Positions 1 through 8,039 of a stretch of DNA of 39,020 nucleotides are shown here, in pieces. Positions within the stretch are counted from its first letter, which is position 1, and every line of letters starts with the position of its first letter. Under the pieces are notes generated by a model. The model worked only from the letters and a program-made list of their open reading frames with translations. It ran no database searches and was not told where the DNA came from. Origin of the DNA: Arthrobacter sp. E3 (lineage in GTDB: Bacteria > Actinomycetota > Actinomycetes > Actinomycetales > Micrococcaceae); the NCBI RefSeq assembly GCF_017353415.1, contig NZ_JAFMPX010000032.1, positions 1-39,020 on the forward strand, read 5' to 3'. The translations under genes and the position numbers were made by a program.

Positions 1-26
1 GGGTCGAGGCCCTCAGGCCTCGACCC
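1..26. repeat. Perfect hairpin upstream of dnaJ
   Basis: Bases 1-11 and 16-26 are perfect inverted repeats (GGGTCGAGGCC / GGCCTCGACCC) around a CTCA loop. There is no T-run after it, so it is not a classic intrinsic terminator. It lies about 50 bases before the dnaJ start, inside what is probably the grpE-dnaJ gap of the heat-shock operon. It may be an attenuator or a processing/stability hairpin; this role is inference. Confidence 0.6.
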
Positions 27-75
27 GCCCGCCCAGCAAACCGCAGTACCCCACAACTTTTAGAAAGGAGGCGTC

Positions 76-1059
76 TTGGCAAGTCAGGACTGGGTAGAAA
101 AAGACTTCTACAAGATTCTCGGTGTGGCCAAAGATGCATCGGATGCCGACATCAAAAAGGCATACCGAAAACTGGCACGTAAGTACCACCCGGATACGAA
201 CTCCGGCGACCCCAAAGCGGAAACGACTTTCAAGAACGTCTCCGAAGCGTATTCCGTGCTGTCAAACAAAGAAGACCGCGAGCAGTACGACGCCATCCGG
301 GCCATGGGCGGCGGCGCCCGATTCAGCGCCGGTGGTAGTGGGCACAACGGCGGAGGCGGCTTTGAAGACGTCTTCGGCGACCTGTTCGGCGGCGGCCGGG
401 GCGCACCTCGCGGTGCACCACGCGGCAATCCCGGCTTTGGTGGTTCCGGACTTCCGCCCGAATTTGCCGACCTGTTTGGCGGCGGTGGATTCGGCGGCTA
501 CCAACCGACACCGACCAAGGGTGCGGACCGCACGGCCAGCACCACCATCTCCTTTGCAGGTTCAATCAAGGGCACGAAGATCGGTCTGCGTGAACCTAAC
601 GGCGAAGTCATCGACGTCCGCATACCTGCAGGCATCAAGGACGGCCAAAAGGTTCGCGTCAAAGGCAAGGGTCAATCCGGCGCTGCTGGTCCTGGCGACT
701 TGAATGTCACCGTCCACGTCAAGGCACATGACTTCTTTGTCAGGGACGGGAACAACATTCGAGTCCACGTCCCCGTGACGTTCGCCGAGGCTGCCCTGGG
801 TGCAGACATCAGCGTACCCACACTGACAGGTGACATGGTGCGCGTCCGCGTGCCTGCCGGGACACCATCAGGGCGAACCCTGCGGGTCAAAGGTGCCGGA
901 GTCAAAACGTCCAAGAGTGAAGGGGACCTGCTAGTCACCATCGACGTGACGGTTCCGCAAAAGCTCAGCAAGGAAGCCGAAGAGGCCGTCCGCGCCTTCG
1001 CGGCCGCTACTGCTGACGCCGATCCGCGCGCCACATTGGCGACCAAAGCCAAACTGTAA
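76..1059 (+). CDS. dnaJ: DnaJ-family co-chaperone, type II (no zinc finger)
   Basis: J-domain co-chaperone that delivers substrates to DnaK and stimulates its ATPase in the cytoplasm. Residues 1-75 are the J domain with the HPD signature (KYHPDTN). Residues about 78-150 are a Gly/Phe-rich linker. Residues about 150-310 are two beta-barrel substrate-binding domains and the dimerisation region. The four CXXCXGXG zinc-finger repeats of type I DnaJ are absent, so it is CbpA/type II-like, and 327 residues fits that class. The start is a TTG with a strong Shine-Dalgarno (AGAAAGGAG, 62-70) at proper spacing. hspR follows, an arrangement usual for actinobacterial dnaK-grpE-dnaJ-hspR operons; dnaK and grpE would lie before the window. 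Regulation by HspR is expected from that family knowledge, but the operon promoter is not visible here. Confidence 0.95.
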   Translation: MASQDWVEKDFYKILGVAKDASDADIKKAYRKLARKYHPDTNSGDPKAETTFKNVSEAYSVLSNKEDREQYDAIRAMGGGARFSAGGSGHNGGGGFEDVFGDLFGGGRGAPRGAPRGNPGFGGSGLPPEFADLFGGGGFGGYQPTPTKGADRTASTTISFAGSIKGTKIGLREPNGEVIDVRIPAGIKDGQKVRVKGKGQSGAAGPGDLNVTVHVKAHDFFVRDGNNIRVHVPVTFAEAALGADISVPTLTGDMVRVRVPAGTPSGRTLRVKGAGVKTSKSEGDLLVTIDVTVPQKLSKEAEEAVRAFAAATADADPRATLATKAKL

Positions 1060-1064
1060 TCCCC

Positions 1065-1230
1065 AAGCACTCCCAACCCTCGCAAGCTCGGGTCGGGACC
1101 CTCGCGCTTGTGGGCCCACCAAGCGCTCCCAAGCCTCGCAAGCTCGGGTCGGGACCCTCGCGCTTGTGGGCCCACCAAGCGCTCCCAAGCCTCGCAAGCT
1201 CGGGTCGGGACCCTCGCGCTTGTGGGCCCA
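1065..1230. repeat. Three tandem copies of a 56-bp hairpin-forming repeat
   Basis: Copies lie at 1065-1120, 1121-1176 and 1177-1230; the last two are nearly identical and the first differs at a few bases. At the copy junctions CCCACCAAGCGC pairs with GCGCTTGTGGG with one bulge, and each copy has an inner GGGTC-GG-GACCC hairpin. The array fills the gap between the dnaJ stop and the hspR ribosome-binding site, so it is probably transcribed. A diverged relative lies at 33615-33685. There are no spacers, so it is not CRISPR. It could tune hspR expression or mRNA stability; that is inference. Confidence 0.85.
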
Positions 1231-1249
1231 GTCCAGAAAGGAGATCACT

Positions 1250-1690
1250 ATGCAGATTGATCCATACTCACCCATTTTTGTGATCTCCGTGGCGGCTGAG
1301 CTGGCCGAGATGCACCCGCAAACGCTGCGCCAATATGACAGATTGGGCATTGTGAAGCCCAGCCGGGCCCCTGGCCGGGCCCGGCGGTACTCCCAGCACG
1401 ACGTCGACATGCTGCGCGAAGTTCAGCGACTCTCCCAGGAGGGCGTGTCCCTGGAAGGGATCCGGCGCATTATGGAGCTTGAAAACCAGGTGAGTGCGCT
1501 GCGGGCCAAAGTGCTGGAACTGAGCGCCGCCCTTGAAACGGCATCGTCCGAGGTGGCAACACGGTCGCCGCGGGCCAACAGCCGCGTGTTCGCGGCGGGG
1601 CTCACCGGTGGCGACATCGTGGCCCTTGCCCGGGGTCAGCGTCCACGCCCACGCAGCCAAGCCGTGGTGATCTGGCGCCCCCAGCGGTAG
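1250..1690 (+). CDS. hspR: HspR, MerR-family heat-shock repressor
   Basis: Transcriptional repressor of the dnaK operon and clpB in actinobacteria, binding HAIR inverted repeats. The 146-residue product has an N-terminal MerR-type winged helix-turn-helix (VISVAAELAEMHPQTLRQYD, then RLGIVKPSR and GRARRYS), a helical segment at about residues 75-105 and a basic C-terminal tail ending VVIWRPQR. Size matches the family (about 140-150). The ATG at 1250 was chosen over an upstream in-frame start at 1166, because the upstream part would be translated repeat DNA and because GAAAGGAG sits just before 1250. It follows dnaJ after 190 bases of tandem repeat. A matching HAIR site is present before clpB at 28451-28471. 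In the family DnaK acts as co-repressor; that is established knowledge, not seen here. Confidence 0.96.
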   Translation: MQIDPYSPIFVISVAAELAEMHPQTLRQYDRLGIVKPSRAPGRARRYSQHDVDMLREVQRLSQEGVSLEGIRRIMELENQVSALRAKVLELSAALETASSEVATRSPRANSRVFAAGLTGGDIVALARGQRPRPRSQAVVIWRPQR

Positions 1691-1709
1691 GCGGACCGCC
1701 GCCGTCCCG

Positions 1710-4700
1710 CTAGTCGCGAAAAAGGCCGGCCAGGTCCATGGCCGTCAATGCGCCGCCTGACAGCGAATCCCCGCTCATTACATCGGAGAACAGCTGGGAC
1801 TTTTTGGCCTTGAGCGCCATGACCTTTTCCTCGATGGTGTCCTTGGCGACCAAGCGGTAAACCATGACGTTCTTCTTCTGCCCAATGCGGTGCGTGCGGT
1901 CCACGGCTTGCGCCTCGGACGCTGGATTCCACCACGGGTCAAGGATGAATACGTAGTCGGCCTCGGTCAGGTTCAAGCCGAACCCACCGGCCTTGAGGCT
2001 GATCAGGAACAGCGGTGCCGTGCCGTTCTTGAATTCATCCACGACGGCGGACCTGTTCCGGGTGCCTCCATCGAGGTACGTGAAGTCGATTCCTTCGGCA
2101 ATAAGCCTGTCACGGACCTTGCCCAGGAAGCCGGTGAACTGGCTGAAGATCAACGCACGGTGGCCTTCCCTGACCACGTCCTCCAACTGTTCGAACAACA
2201 CATCCAGCTTTGAGGAGCGGACACCGGCCTGGCCCTCGTCGACAAGGGTCACGTCGAGGCTGAGCTGGCGCAGCAGGGTCAGGGACTGGAAGATGGTGAA
2301 GCGGTTCTTGTTCACATCCTCCAGCAGTCCCAAGATTTTGGCGCGTTCACGCTGCAAGTGGGTTTGGTATATCTTGTGGTGCCGTGGATTCAGCTCCACT
2401 TCCAGGATTTGTTCCTGCTTGGCTGGCAAGTCTGCAATGACGGCTTCCTTGGTGCGTCGCAGCATCAGGGGCTTGACCCGGGCGCGCAGCTTCGTCAGCA
2501 GTTCGGCGTCAGCGTTCTTCTCAATGGGACGCTGGTAAAACTCCGCAAATCGCTTTGGGCTGGGGAACAAGCCGGGAGCCACAATGGACAGCAGTGCCCA
2601 CAGCTCCATGAGGTTGTTTTCCATGGGCGTGCCTGTCACGGCAAGCTTGAACGGTGCGTTGAGCTTGCGTGCGCACTGGTACGCCTTCGACTGGTGGTTC
2701 TTGACGAACTGGGCCTCGTCCAGGATCAGTCCGGCGAAGGGGTGCAGCCCATATTCCGCGAAGTCGATGCGGAACAGGGCGTAGGACGTGATGACAATGT
2801 CAGCTCCGGCAAAAAATGAGGCGGAGTCCATGCCACTCTTTGCAAAGGTTTCACCAACAGTGACAACACGCAGTCCTGGTGCGAACTTGATGCTTTCACT
2901 GGCCCAGTTGCCCACCACGGACGTGGGTGCCACCACCAGGAAAGGACGGCTCCCGGACTCTGTTCCAGGGATTGCAACTGCGCCGGGTGCGTTCGCATCC
3001 AGTAACCCGGCCTCGGCATCTGCCTTGACCTGGCACATCAACGCCAGTGCCTGGACTGTCTTGCCCAAGCCCATGTCATCCGCCAAGACGCCACCCAGCC
3101 CATAAGTGTACAAAAAGTGCAGCCAGTTGAAGCCGTCGAGTTGGTAAGGGCGCAGCGTCGCGTTCAACGTTGCCGGTGCGGGAAGGGGCTCGGGCGGGCC
3201 GCCGTCGAGCAACCCTGCAACGGCTTTGCGCCACGCCTGGGCCTGCTCATCAACGATGCCCAACTGGGCCAACTCATCCCACAAGCCAGCCTGGAAACGG
3301 CTGATCCGCAGCTCGCCGTCCTTGTTGTCATTGAGGCTGCGGGCTTCTTCAATCAAGGCACGCAGCTGGTGAAGTTCGGGGCGGTCCAACGAGAAGTACG
3401 CGCCGCTGGGCAGCAGCATGCGCGACTGCCCGGCCGCCAGTGCGGAGAACACGGCGGCGAAGGAGACGTACTGGCCTTCCAAGGTGATCACAATGCCCAG
3501 ATCGAACCAGTCGCGCTCGTCGGTGGCCTTCGTGGAGATTGTCACCACGGGAGCTTCGGTGACCTCGCGGTAACTGGCGATGTCACCGGAAGTTTCCACC
3601 GTGACACCGGGCAGCTCAGACAACCTCGGCAGCACCGTTTCGGTCAACGTGAGCGTGTCCAAGCCGGTCAACTGAACGGACGCAGCAAGTGATGGTTCAC
3701 CCCACGCATGGTTGGCGGCAACGCCCATGGCCGTGATGTCTTCCCACGGCCTGCCCACGCTCTCAATGAGCCGCGCCTCAGCGCCGGTGTCACGGACGGC
3801 GTTTTCGCCCAGTTCCGGCCACAGCGGCAATGAGTTGACGCGGCTGCCTGCCGGATAGTGCCATTCCCAGTGCAGACGGACGGTGTGGTCGGAACCGTAG
3901 GCCGCCAAAAGAGACAAAGTGGGCTCCACATAGGCGGGCAGTTCCACCGAATGATCGGCAGAAACCACAGGCGCGGACTGCTTGAGCTGGGGATAGAACT
4001 GGGTCAGGAACTTCTCCCTGGCCTGTTCCGGGATGTGGACGGTTTCCCTGCGCAACGCAAAGTCGAGCAATTGTGGCGAAGCGTTCGCTGCCAATGGGGC
4101 AAGGGTGATATTTCCACGTACGACGGCGTTGCGGCCTGGGGAAGTATTCCCACCGTGGCTGCCGGGCTCAGTTTCGTCGCTGAAGAACAGTCCGCTGGCA
4201 GGGTCGCCCAGCTTGCCGATGATCCCGCCCATGATGGGTGCTTCCTCCACCTCAATGAGCGGCCCCACATCCAGCCCGCCGGCTTCACCCTGCGTGACAT
4301 CGAGTTGCACTGTTGCCTCATGCCCGGCGATGCGCACGGGATCCCCGCTGCCGGACTGCACGAGGGCGATGCCGCTCTTGTGCGCCCCGGCAAGCAGCTG
4401 CCAAAGGTTGCGGCCAGCGAAGCTGTTTAGCGACAGCCAGGCTCCGGCATTTCCGTGCACATACTGCCGGGGGCTGTGGGAAGAAGCGAATTCGCTCAAC
4501 CATTCCAACTGTTTGGGGTCGTGCTCCCCGCCATAACTCAGGTAGCCGAGGGTGGCCCAGCTGACGCCAGACTTGACCCACTTTCCGCGTGTGCCCATGA
4601 CGACGGGGCGGACATTCAAGATCGGTTCTGATGGAACGGTGCTTCCACGGCCGCGGTAGGAAAAACGGGGCGGGGGCACATGAAGTTCAAATTGGAGACC

Positions 4701-5204
4701 CAATGCTGGGGTGTCGCGGCTGGGGGCGGAAGCTGCTGGGGGCAGCAGGGCCGAGAGTGCGGCTTCCCAAGATTCGGTGGCTGTTTCAGCGGCGCCGGCT
4801 GCCGGGGCTGAGGTTGCGGATTTGCTGTCCTTGGCCTTGGCCAGCAACGTTTCAAGGAAGGTTGGTTCCCGTGGCTGTTCCTCAGGAACAAAGAAGTCGG
4901 TGAACGCCTGGTCATTTTCTGCGGCAGCAATCAAAGCCACGACGTGTTTGCAATTCTGCCGAACCGGGCAGTGGCAGATACCCACCCGGCAGGCGATGAC
5001 GCCGTCGTGCTCGCGGACGAGCTTCGCAGTGGTCTTGTAAGCCTGGGAGCCTTGCACTGTGCCGGAAAGCAGGCCCGTTTCGGGTTCAAGCACAATGTCG
5101 CTGACACGGTCCTGGTCTGCGTAGACACGGCCTGCAGCGATGGAGTTATCGGTGAATCCGGCGATTCGCGTCAATAAACGGGAAGCAGCGGAGGAGTGCG
5201 TCAC
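1710..5204 (-). CDS. SNF2-family DEAD/H helicase with SWIM zinc finger
   Basis: Swi2/Snf2-type ATPase expected to translocate on double-stranded DNA; its cellular role in bacteria is poorly defined. About 1164 residues from the chosen start. A SWIM zinc finger (CxCx5CxH, CHCPVRQNCKH) lies near residues 77-87, followed by a long region of unclear fold. The helicase core occupies the last 470 residues: Walker A DDMGLGKT near 712, DEAQ box near 829, TGTPMENNLMELW, and motif VI DRTHRIGQ near 1101. All core motifs look intact. The longest open frame reaches 5327, but that end runs into the narK terminator hairpin. I prefer the GTG at 5204, preceded by GGAAAAG; a GTG at 5252 is also possible. A TAAGAT -10-like sequence sits just upstream on the minus strand. 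It is a separate unit from the nar operon behind it. Confidence 0.92.
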   Translation of the reverse strand: MTHSSAASRLLTRIAGFTDNSIAAGRVYADQDRVSDIVLEPETGLLSGTVQGSQAYKTTAKLVREHDGVIACRVGICHCPVRQNCKHVVALIAAAENDQAFTDFFVPEEQPREPTFLETLLAKAKDSKSATSAPAAGAAETATESWEAALSALLPPAASAPSRDTPALGLQFELHVPPPRFSYRGRGSTVPSEPILNVRPVVMGTRGKWVKSGVSWATLGYLSYGGEHDPKQLEWLSEFASSHSPRQYVHGNAGAWLSLNSFAGRNLWQLLAGAHKSGIALVQSGSGDPVRIAGHEATVQLDVTQGEAGGLDVGPLIEVEEAPIMGGIIGKLGDPASGLFFSDETEPGSHGGNTSPGRNAVVRGNITLAPLAANASPQLLDFALRRETVHIPEQAREKFLTQFYPQLKQSAPVVSADHSVELPAYVEPTLSLLAAYGSDHTVRLHWEWHYPAGSRVNSLPLWPELGENAVRDTGAEARLIESVGRPWEDITAMGVAANHAWGEPSLAASVQLTGLDTLTLTETVLPRLSELPGVTVETSGDIASYREVTEAPVVTISTKATDERDWFDLGIVITLEGQYVSFAAVFSALAAGQSRMLLPSGAYFSLDRPELHQLRALIEEARSLNDNKDGELRISRFQAGLWDELAQLGIVDEQAQAWRKAVAGLLDGGPPEPLPAPATLNATLRPYQLDGFNWLHFLYTYGLGGVLADDMGLGKTVQALALMCQVKADAEAGLLDANAPGAVAIPGTESGSRPFLVVAPTSVVGNWASESIKFAPGLRVVTVGETFAKSGMDSASFFAGADIVITSYALFRIDFAEYGLHPFAGLILDEAQFVKNHQSKAYQCARKLNAPFKLAVTGTPMENNLMELWALLSIVAPGLFPSPKRFAEFYQRPIEKNADAELLTKLRARVKPLMLRRTKEAVIADLPAKQEQILEVELNPRHHKIYQTHLQRERAKILGLLEDVNKNRFTIFQSLTLLRQLSLDVTLVDEGQAGVRSSKLDVLFEQLEDVVREGHRALIFSQFTGFLGKVRDRLIAEGIDFTYLDGGTRNRSAVVDEFKNGTAPLFLISLKAGGFGLNLTEADYVFILDPWWNPASEAQAVDRTHRIGQKKNVMVYRLVAKDTIEEKVMALKAKKSQLFSDVMSGDSLSGGALTAMDLAGLFRD

Positions 5205-5303
5205 GTAACTTTTCCATCTGTCGGTTGGGGAGGGCTCAGGACTGCGAACCACATCTATCAATCTTACGCAGTATTGCGGACGCACGTTTACCTCGACACC
5301 AAA

Positions 5304-5341
5304 GAGGCTGCCCATCCTCAACAACAAGGAAGGGCAGCCTC
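5304..5341 (-). terminator. Hairpin terminator after narK
   Basis: Inverted repeat of 10 bp, 5304-5313 with 5332-5341 (GAGGCTGCCC / GGGCAGCCTC), 18-base loop. It lies 18 bases past the narK stop, followed on the minus strand by a short TTT. It likely ends the narGHJIK transcript before the SNF2 gene. The weak T-run lowers confidence. Confidence 0.6.
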
Positions 5342-5358
5342 AAGGGTACGGAGGCGGG

Positions 5359-6600
5359 TTACGTTCTGGACGCGACGCGATCCTTCGCCGGAGTCTTGAC
5401 GAATACGAGGGTGAACAGCAATGCCACGACCGCCGTCACCACCAGCAAAGAAAGTCCAATGGCGTACTTGTAGCTTGAGGCGTCCGGGTTGTAGGTCATG
5501 CCCATGACCAGTGGCGGGAAGTACCCGCCCAAACCACCGGCGGCGCTGACTATGCCGCCGACGGTGCCCATCTTGCCTTCCGGGGACAGTTTGCCAACCC
5601 ACGCAAACACGCCTCCGGTGCCCAGGCCAAGCGCTGCAGCCAGACCAATGAAGATGGGGCCCGCTTCGACGTCAGCAGCCGGTTCAAGAGCCACAAAGAA
5701 GCCCAAAATGGCCACGCCGGCCAGCGAGGCGATAACCACCGGCTTGGATCCCATTTTGTCAGCCAGCACGCCGCCAATGGGGCGGGCAAGAACCGCAGCC
5801 AAGGCAAAGCCGGCTGTTCGGGCGCCAGCTGAACTGGGATCAAATTCGTAGACGTCGCGCAGATAAGTGGGCAGGTATGTCGCAAAGGAGACGAAGCCGC
5901 CAAAGACCACCGCGTACAGGAAGCACAGTTTCCAGGTGACAGCCAGCTTTGAAGCGTCCATGAGCTTGGGCAGCACGGGCTCCTTGCTGGGCTTCCAATC
6001 GGGGGCGTTCTTCATGAAGAACCAGACAAGGACGGCCATGACTGCCAGCAAGACAGCGACGAGCAGGTGGGTTGGCACGTAGCCAATGGACTTCACCAGG
6101 CGTGGGTTGAGGAACGCAGCCAAGGCGGTTCCACCCATTCCGGCACCGAAGACGCCAGTGGCGAAGCCGCGTCTGGCCGGCGGGTACCAGGCACTGACGA
6201 AGGGAATGCCCACGGCGAATACCGTGCCCGCCACACCCAGCAGGAACCCGCCAATGAGGACCAGAGCGAAGGAGTTCAACGCCCCGCCCAGTGCGACGAG
6301 GAGAACTGTTGGAATGGTGGCGAGCAAAACGAACGTGAAAAGGGCGCGTCCACCGTATTTATCGGTCATGGCGCCCACCACAATGCGGCCTAACGAGCCC
6401 ACAAAGATGGGCATTGCCACCAAGATTCCCATGGTCCCTGCAGAAAGGTCCATGTTCTTGGCGTAGTGCGTGCTCAAGGTCGCAATGATGTTCCATGCCC
6501 AGAACGCCACCACAGAGGCTGAAGTAGCCATGACCAAGTTCATTGCTTGGCCCTTAACGGCTTGAAGGGGAGGCGCGGTTGCCGCTGTTTCTCGTGCCAT
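5359..6600 (-). CDS. narK: Nitrate/nitrite transporter (NarK, MFS)
   Basis: Major facilitator protein that moves nitrate into, and/or nitrite out of, the cytoplasm. The 413-residue sequence has about 12 hydrophobic helices, the MFS loop 2-3 motif (GAMTDKYGGRALF), the NarK-type first helix region (VVAFWAWNIIATLSTHYAK) and glycine-rich helices (GAGMGGTALAAF, GTVGGIVSAAGGLGGY) corresponding to the nitrate signature segments. The start ATG at 6600 has AGGAGA upstream. It lies 68 bases downstream of narI on the same strand, the last gene of the nar operon. A hairpin follows the stop. Whether it is a nitrate/proton symporter or a nitrate/nitrite exchanger cannot be told from sequence alone. Confidence 0.95.
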   Translation of the reverse strand: MARETAATAPPLQAVKGQAMNLVMATSASVVAFWAWNIIATLSTHYAKNMDLSAGTMGILVAMPIFVGSLGRIVVGAMTDKYGGRALFTFVLLATIPTVLLVALGGALNSFALVLIGGFLLGVAGTVFAVGIPFVSAWYPPARRGFATGVFGAGMGGTALAAFLNPRLVKSIGYVPTHLLVAVLLAVMAVLVWFFMKNAPDWKPSKEPVLPKLMDASKLAVTWKLCFLYAVVFGGFVSFATYLPTYLRDVYEFDPSSAGARTAGFALAAVLARPIGGVLADKMGSKPVVIASLAGVAILGFFVALEPAADVEAGPIFIGLAAALGLGTGGVFAWVGKLSPEGKMGTVGGIVSAAGGLGGYFPPLVMGMTYNPDASSYKYAIGLSLLVVTAVVALLFTLVFVKTPAKDRVASRT

Positions 6601-6668
6601 GGTCTCTCCTGGAGATCGCTTTTATCCGATAGGACAAACGTTGATTGGTACCTGGATAGGTAACGGGA

Positions 6669-7415
6669 CTATCGGTGCTGTGTGTCTCTGTCGTGGGTGC
6701 CCACATCGGACCAGCCGTGGCGGTTTGCCACGCTGGCGCCCTTGTCCCGCGTGCGGTACACAATGTAGGGGCGGAACAGGTAGTGCAAGGGTGCCGTGAA
6801 GGCGTGGACCAGCCGGGTGAACGGCCAGATCATGAACAACGCCATGCCCACCAGGGTGTGGATATGGAATGAGAACGGCGCTGCGGCCATCGAGGCTATA
6901 TCCGGCTGGAAGATGAACAGCGAGCGGAACCAAGGGGAGACCGTTTCGCGGTAGGTGACGCCGTGCTCGTCAAAGAACACGCTGGCAAGCGTTGTCCACA
7001 GGCCAAATACGATGGCAGCAACCAGCACCACGTACATGAGCTTGTCATTTTTGGTGGTGGCCATGAAAACGGGCCCGGTCTTGCGGCGGCGAACGATCAG
7101 GATGATGATCCCACCAAGGGTGCCAACTCCAGCAATCGAACCAACGAACAAAGCATTGAAGTGGTACAAGCTCTCGCTCATGCCCACCGCTTCAGTCCAT
7201 GACTTGGGGATCACCAGGCCAAAGAAGTGCCCGGCGATGACTGCCAGGAGCCCAAAGTGGAAGATGGGGGAGCCAATGCGCAGCAGTTTGGATTCGTAGA
7301 GCTGGGAGGAGCGGGTGGTCCAGCCGAACTGGTCGTACTTGTAGCGCCAGATGGAGCCGCCAACCAGGATGACAACCATGATGTACGGCAGCACACCCCA
7401 CAAAAAGATGTCCAT
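6669..7415 (-). CDS. narI: Respiratory nitrate reductase gamma subunit (cytochrome b)
   Basis: Membrane cytochrome b that oxidises quinol and passes electrons to NarH. The 248 residues form about five transmembrane helices, with an N-terminus typical for NarI (FLWGVLPYIMVVILVGG). Histidine pairs expected to bind two b haems are in helix 2 (IFHFGLLAVIAGHFFG) and helix 5 (SFHIHTLVGMALF and RLVHAF). The ATG at 7415 starts three bases after the narJ stop, with the Shine-Dalgarno AAAGGAG (7422-7428) inside the end of narJ, implying coupled translation. Length and motifs are normal. Confidence 0.96.
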   Translation of the reverse strand: MDIFLWGVLPYIMVVILVGGSIWRYKYDQFGWTTRSSQLYESKLLRIGSPIFHFGLLAVIAGHFFGLVIPKSWTEAVGMSESLYHFNALFVGSIAGVGTLGGIIILIVRRRKTGPVFMATTKNDKLMYVVLVAAIVFGLWTTLASVFFDEHGVTYRETVSPWFRSLFIFQPDIASMAAAPFSFHIHTLVGMALFMIWPFTRLVHAFTAPLHYLFRPYIVYRTRDKGASVANRHGWSDVGTHDRDTQHR

Positions 7416-7418
7416 TAC

Positions 7419-8039
7419 TCATGCTCCTTTCATGGGCAGCAGTCGCGGGTCGTAAGGGTCGAGGCCAACGGATTCGGTGGGTGGACCGAAGCCTGCCATC
7501 CGCATGACGGCTTGTTCATCTGCCGGGGAGGCCCCGGGCAGAGTGTTGCAAACGGCTTGCACGATTTCCGTGTGTGCCAAGTTGTCACGCAGCAGCCCAA
7601 ACTTGATGAGTTCAAGGCTGGGCCGGTACTGCTGCAACAATTCCTTGCCTGTTGCCATGTCAACGGTTGCTGCGTACTCCAGCACCATGGGCAGGAAATC
7701 AGGCAATTCCCCGCGCGTGTTCACGAGCGTGTCGGAACCGCGGTACACCTTCTTGAAGGCGCCCAGCACCTCGCCGCGGCGACGGGTGTCCCCGTCGGTC
7801 CAGTAGGACAGGTGCAGGGCATGGCGCTTGCCGAGGTCGAATTCTTCGACGTACTGGCTCTGCAACGCCATCAGATCTTTGTGTTCGAAGGAATCAAGCA
7901 CTGTTGCGAACGGGGCCAGGGCCCCGGGGAACTCGCCGAGGGCTGCCCGCATGAGCGGCACCCGGTCAAGCAGCAGTTCATCCGGGTAGGACAGGCACCA
8001 AGCCGCAGCCAGGAATGTCACCTGGTCCTTGCGGGTCAT
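7419..8039 (-). CDS. narJ: Nitrate reductase assembly chaperone NarJ (delta)
   Basis: Cytoplasmic TorD/NarJ-type chaperone that holds NarG until molybdenum cofactor and haem are inserted; it is not part of the final enzyme. The 206 residues contain the usual NarJ block YVEEFDLGKRHALHLSYWT followed by GDTRRRGEVL, then the conserved LPDFLPMVLEYAA helix. The start overlaps the narH stop as ATGA (8036-8039), the standard translational coupling in nar operons. No unusual feature. Confidence 0.96.
   Translation of the reverse strand: MTRKDQVTFLAAAWCLSYPDELLLDRVPLMRAALGEFPGALAPFATVLDSFEHKDLMALQSQYVEEFDLGKRHALHLSYWTDGDTRRRGEVLGAFKKVYRGSDTLVNTRGELPDFLPMVLEYAATVDMATGKELLQQYRPSLELIKFGLLRDNLAHTEIVQAVCNTLPGASPADEQAVMRMAGFGPPTESVGLDPYDPRLLPMKGA

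Noticed and set aside
1065-1230. CRISPR-like array between dnaJ and hspR
   Set aside because: The repeats are directly tandem with no unique spacers.
5205-5327. N-terminal extension of the SNF2 protein
   Set aside because: It would start inside the narK terminator hairpin; a better supported start lies at 5204.
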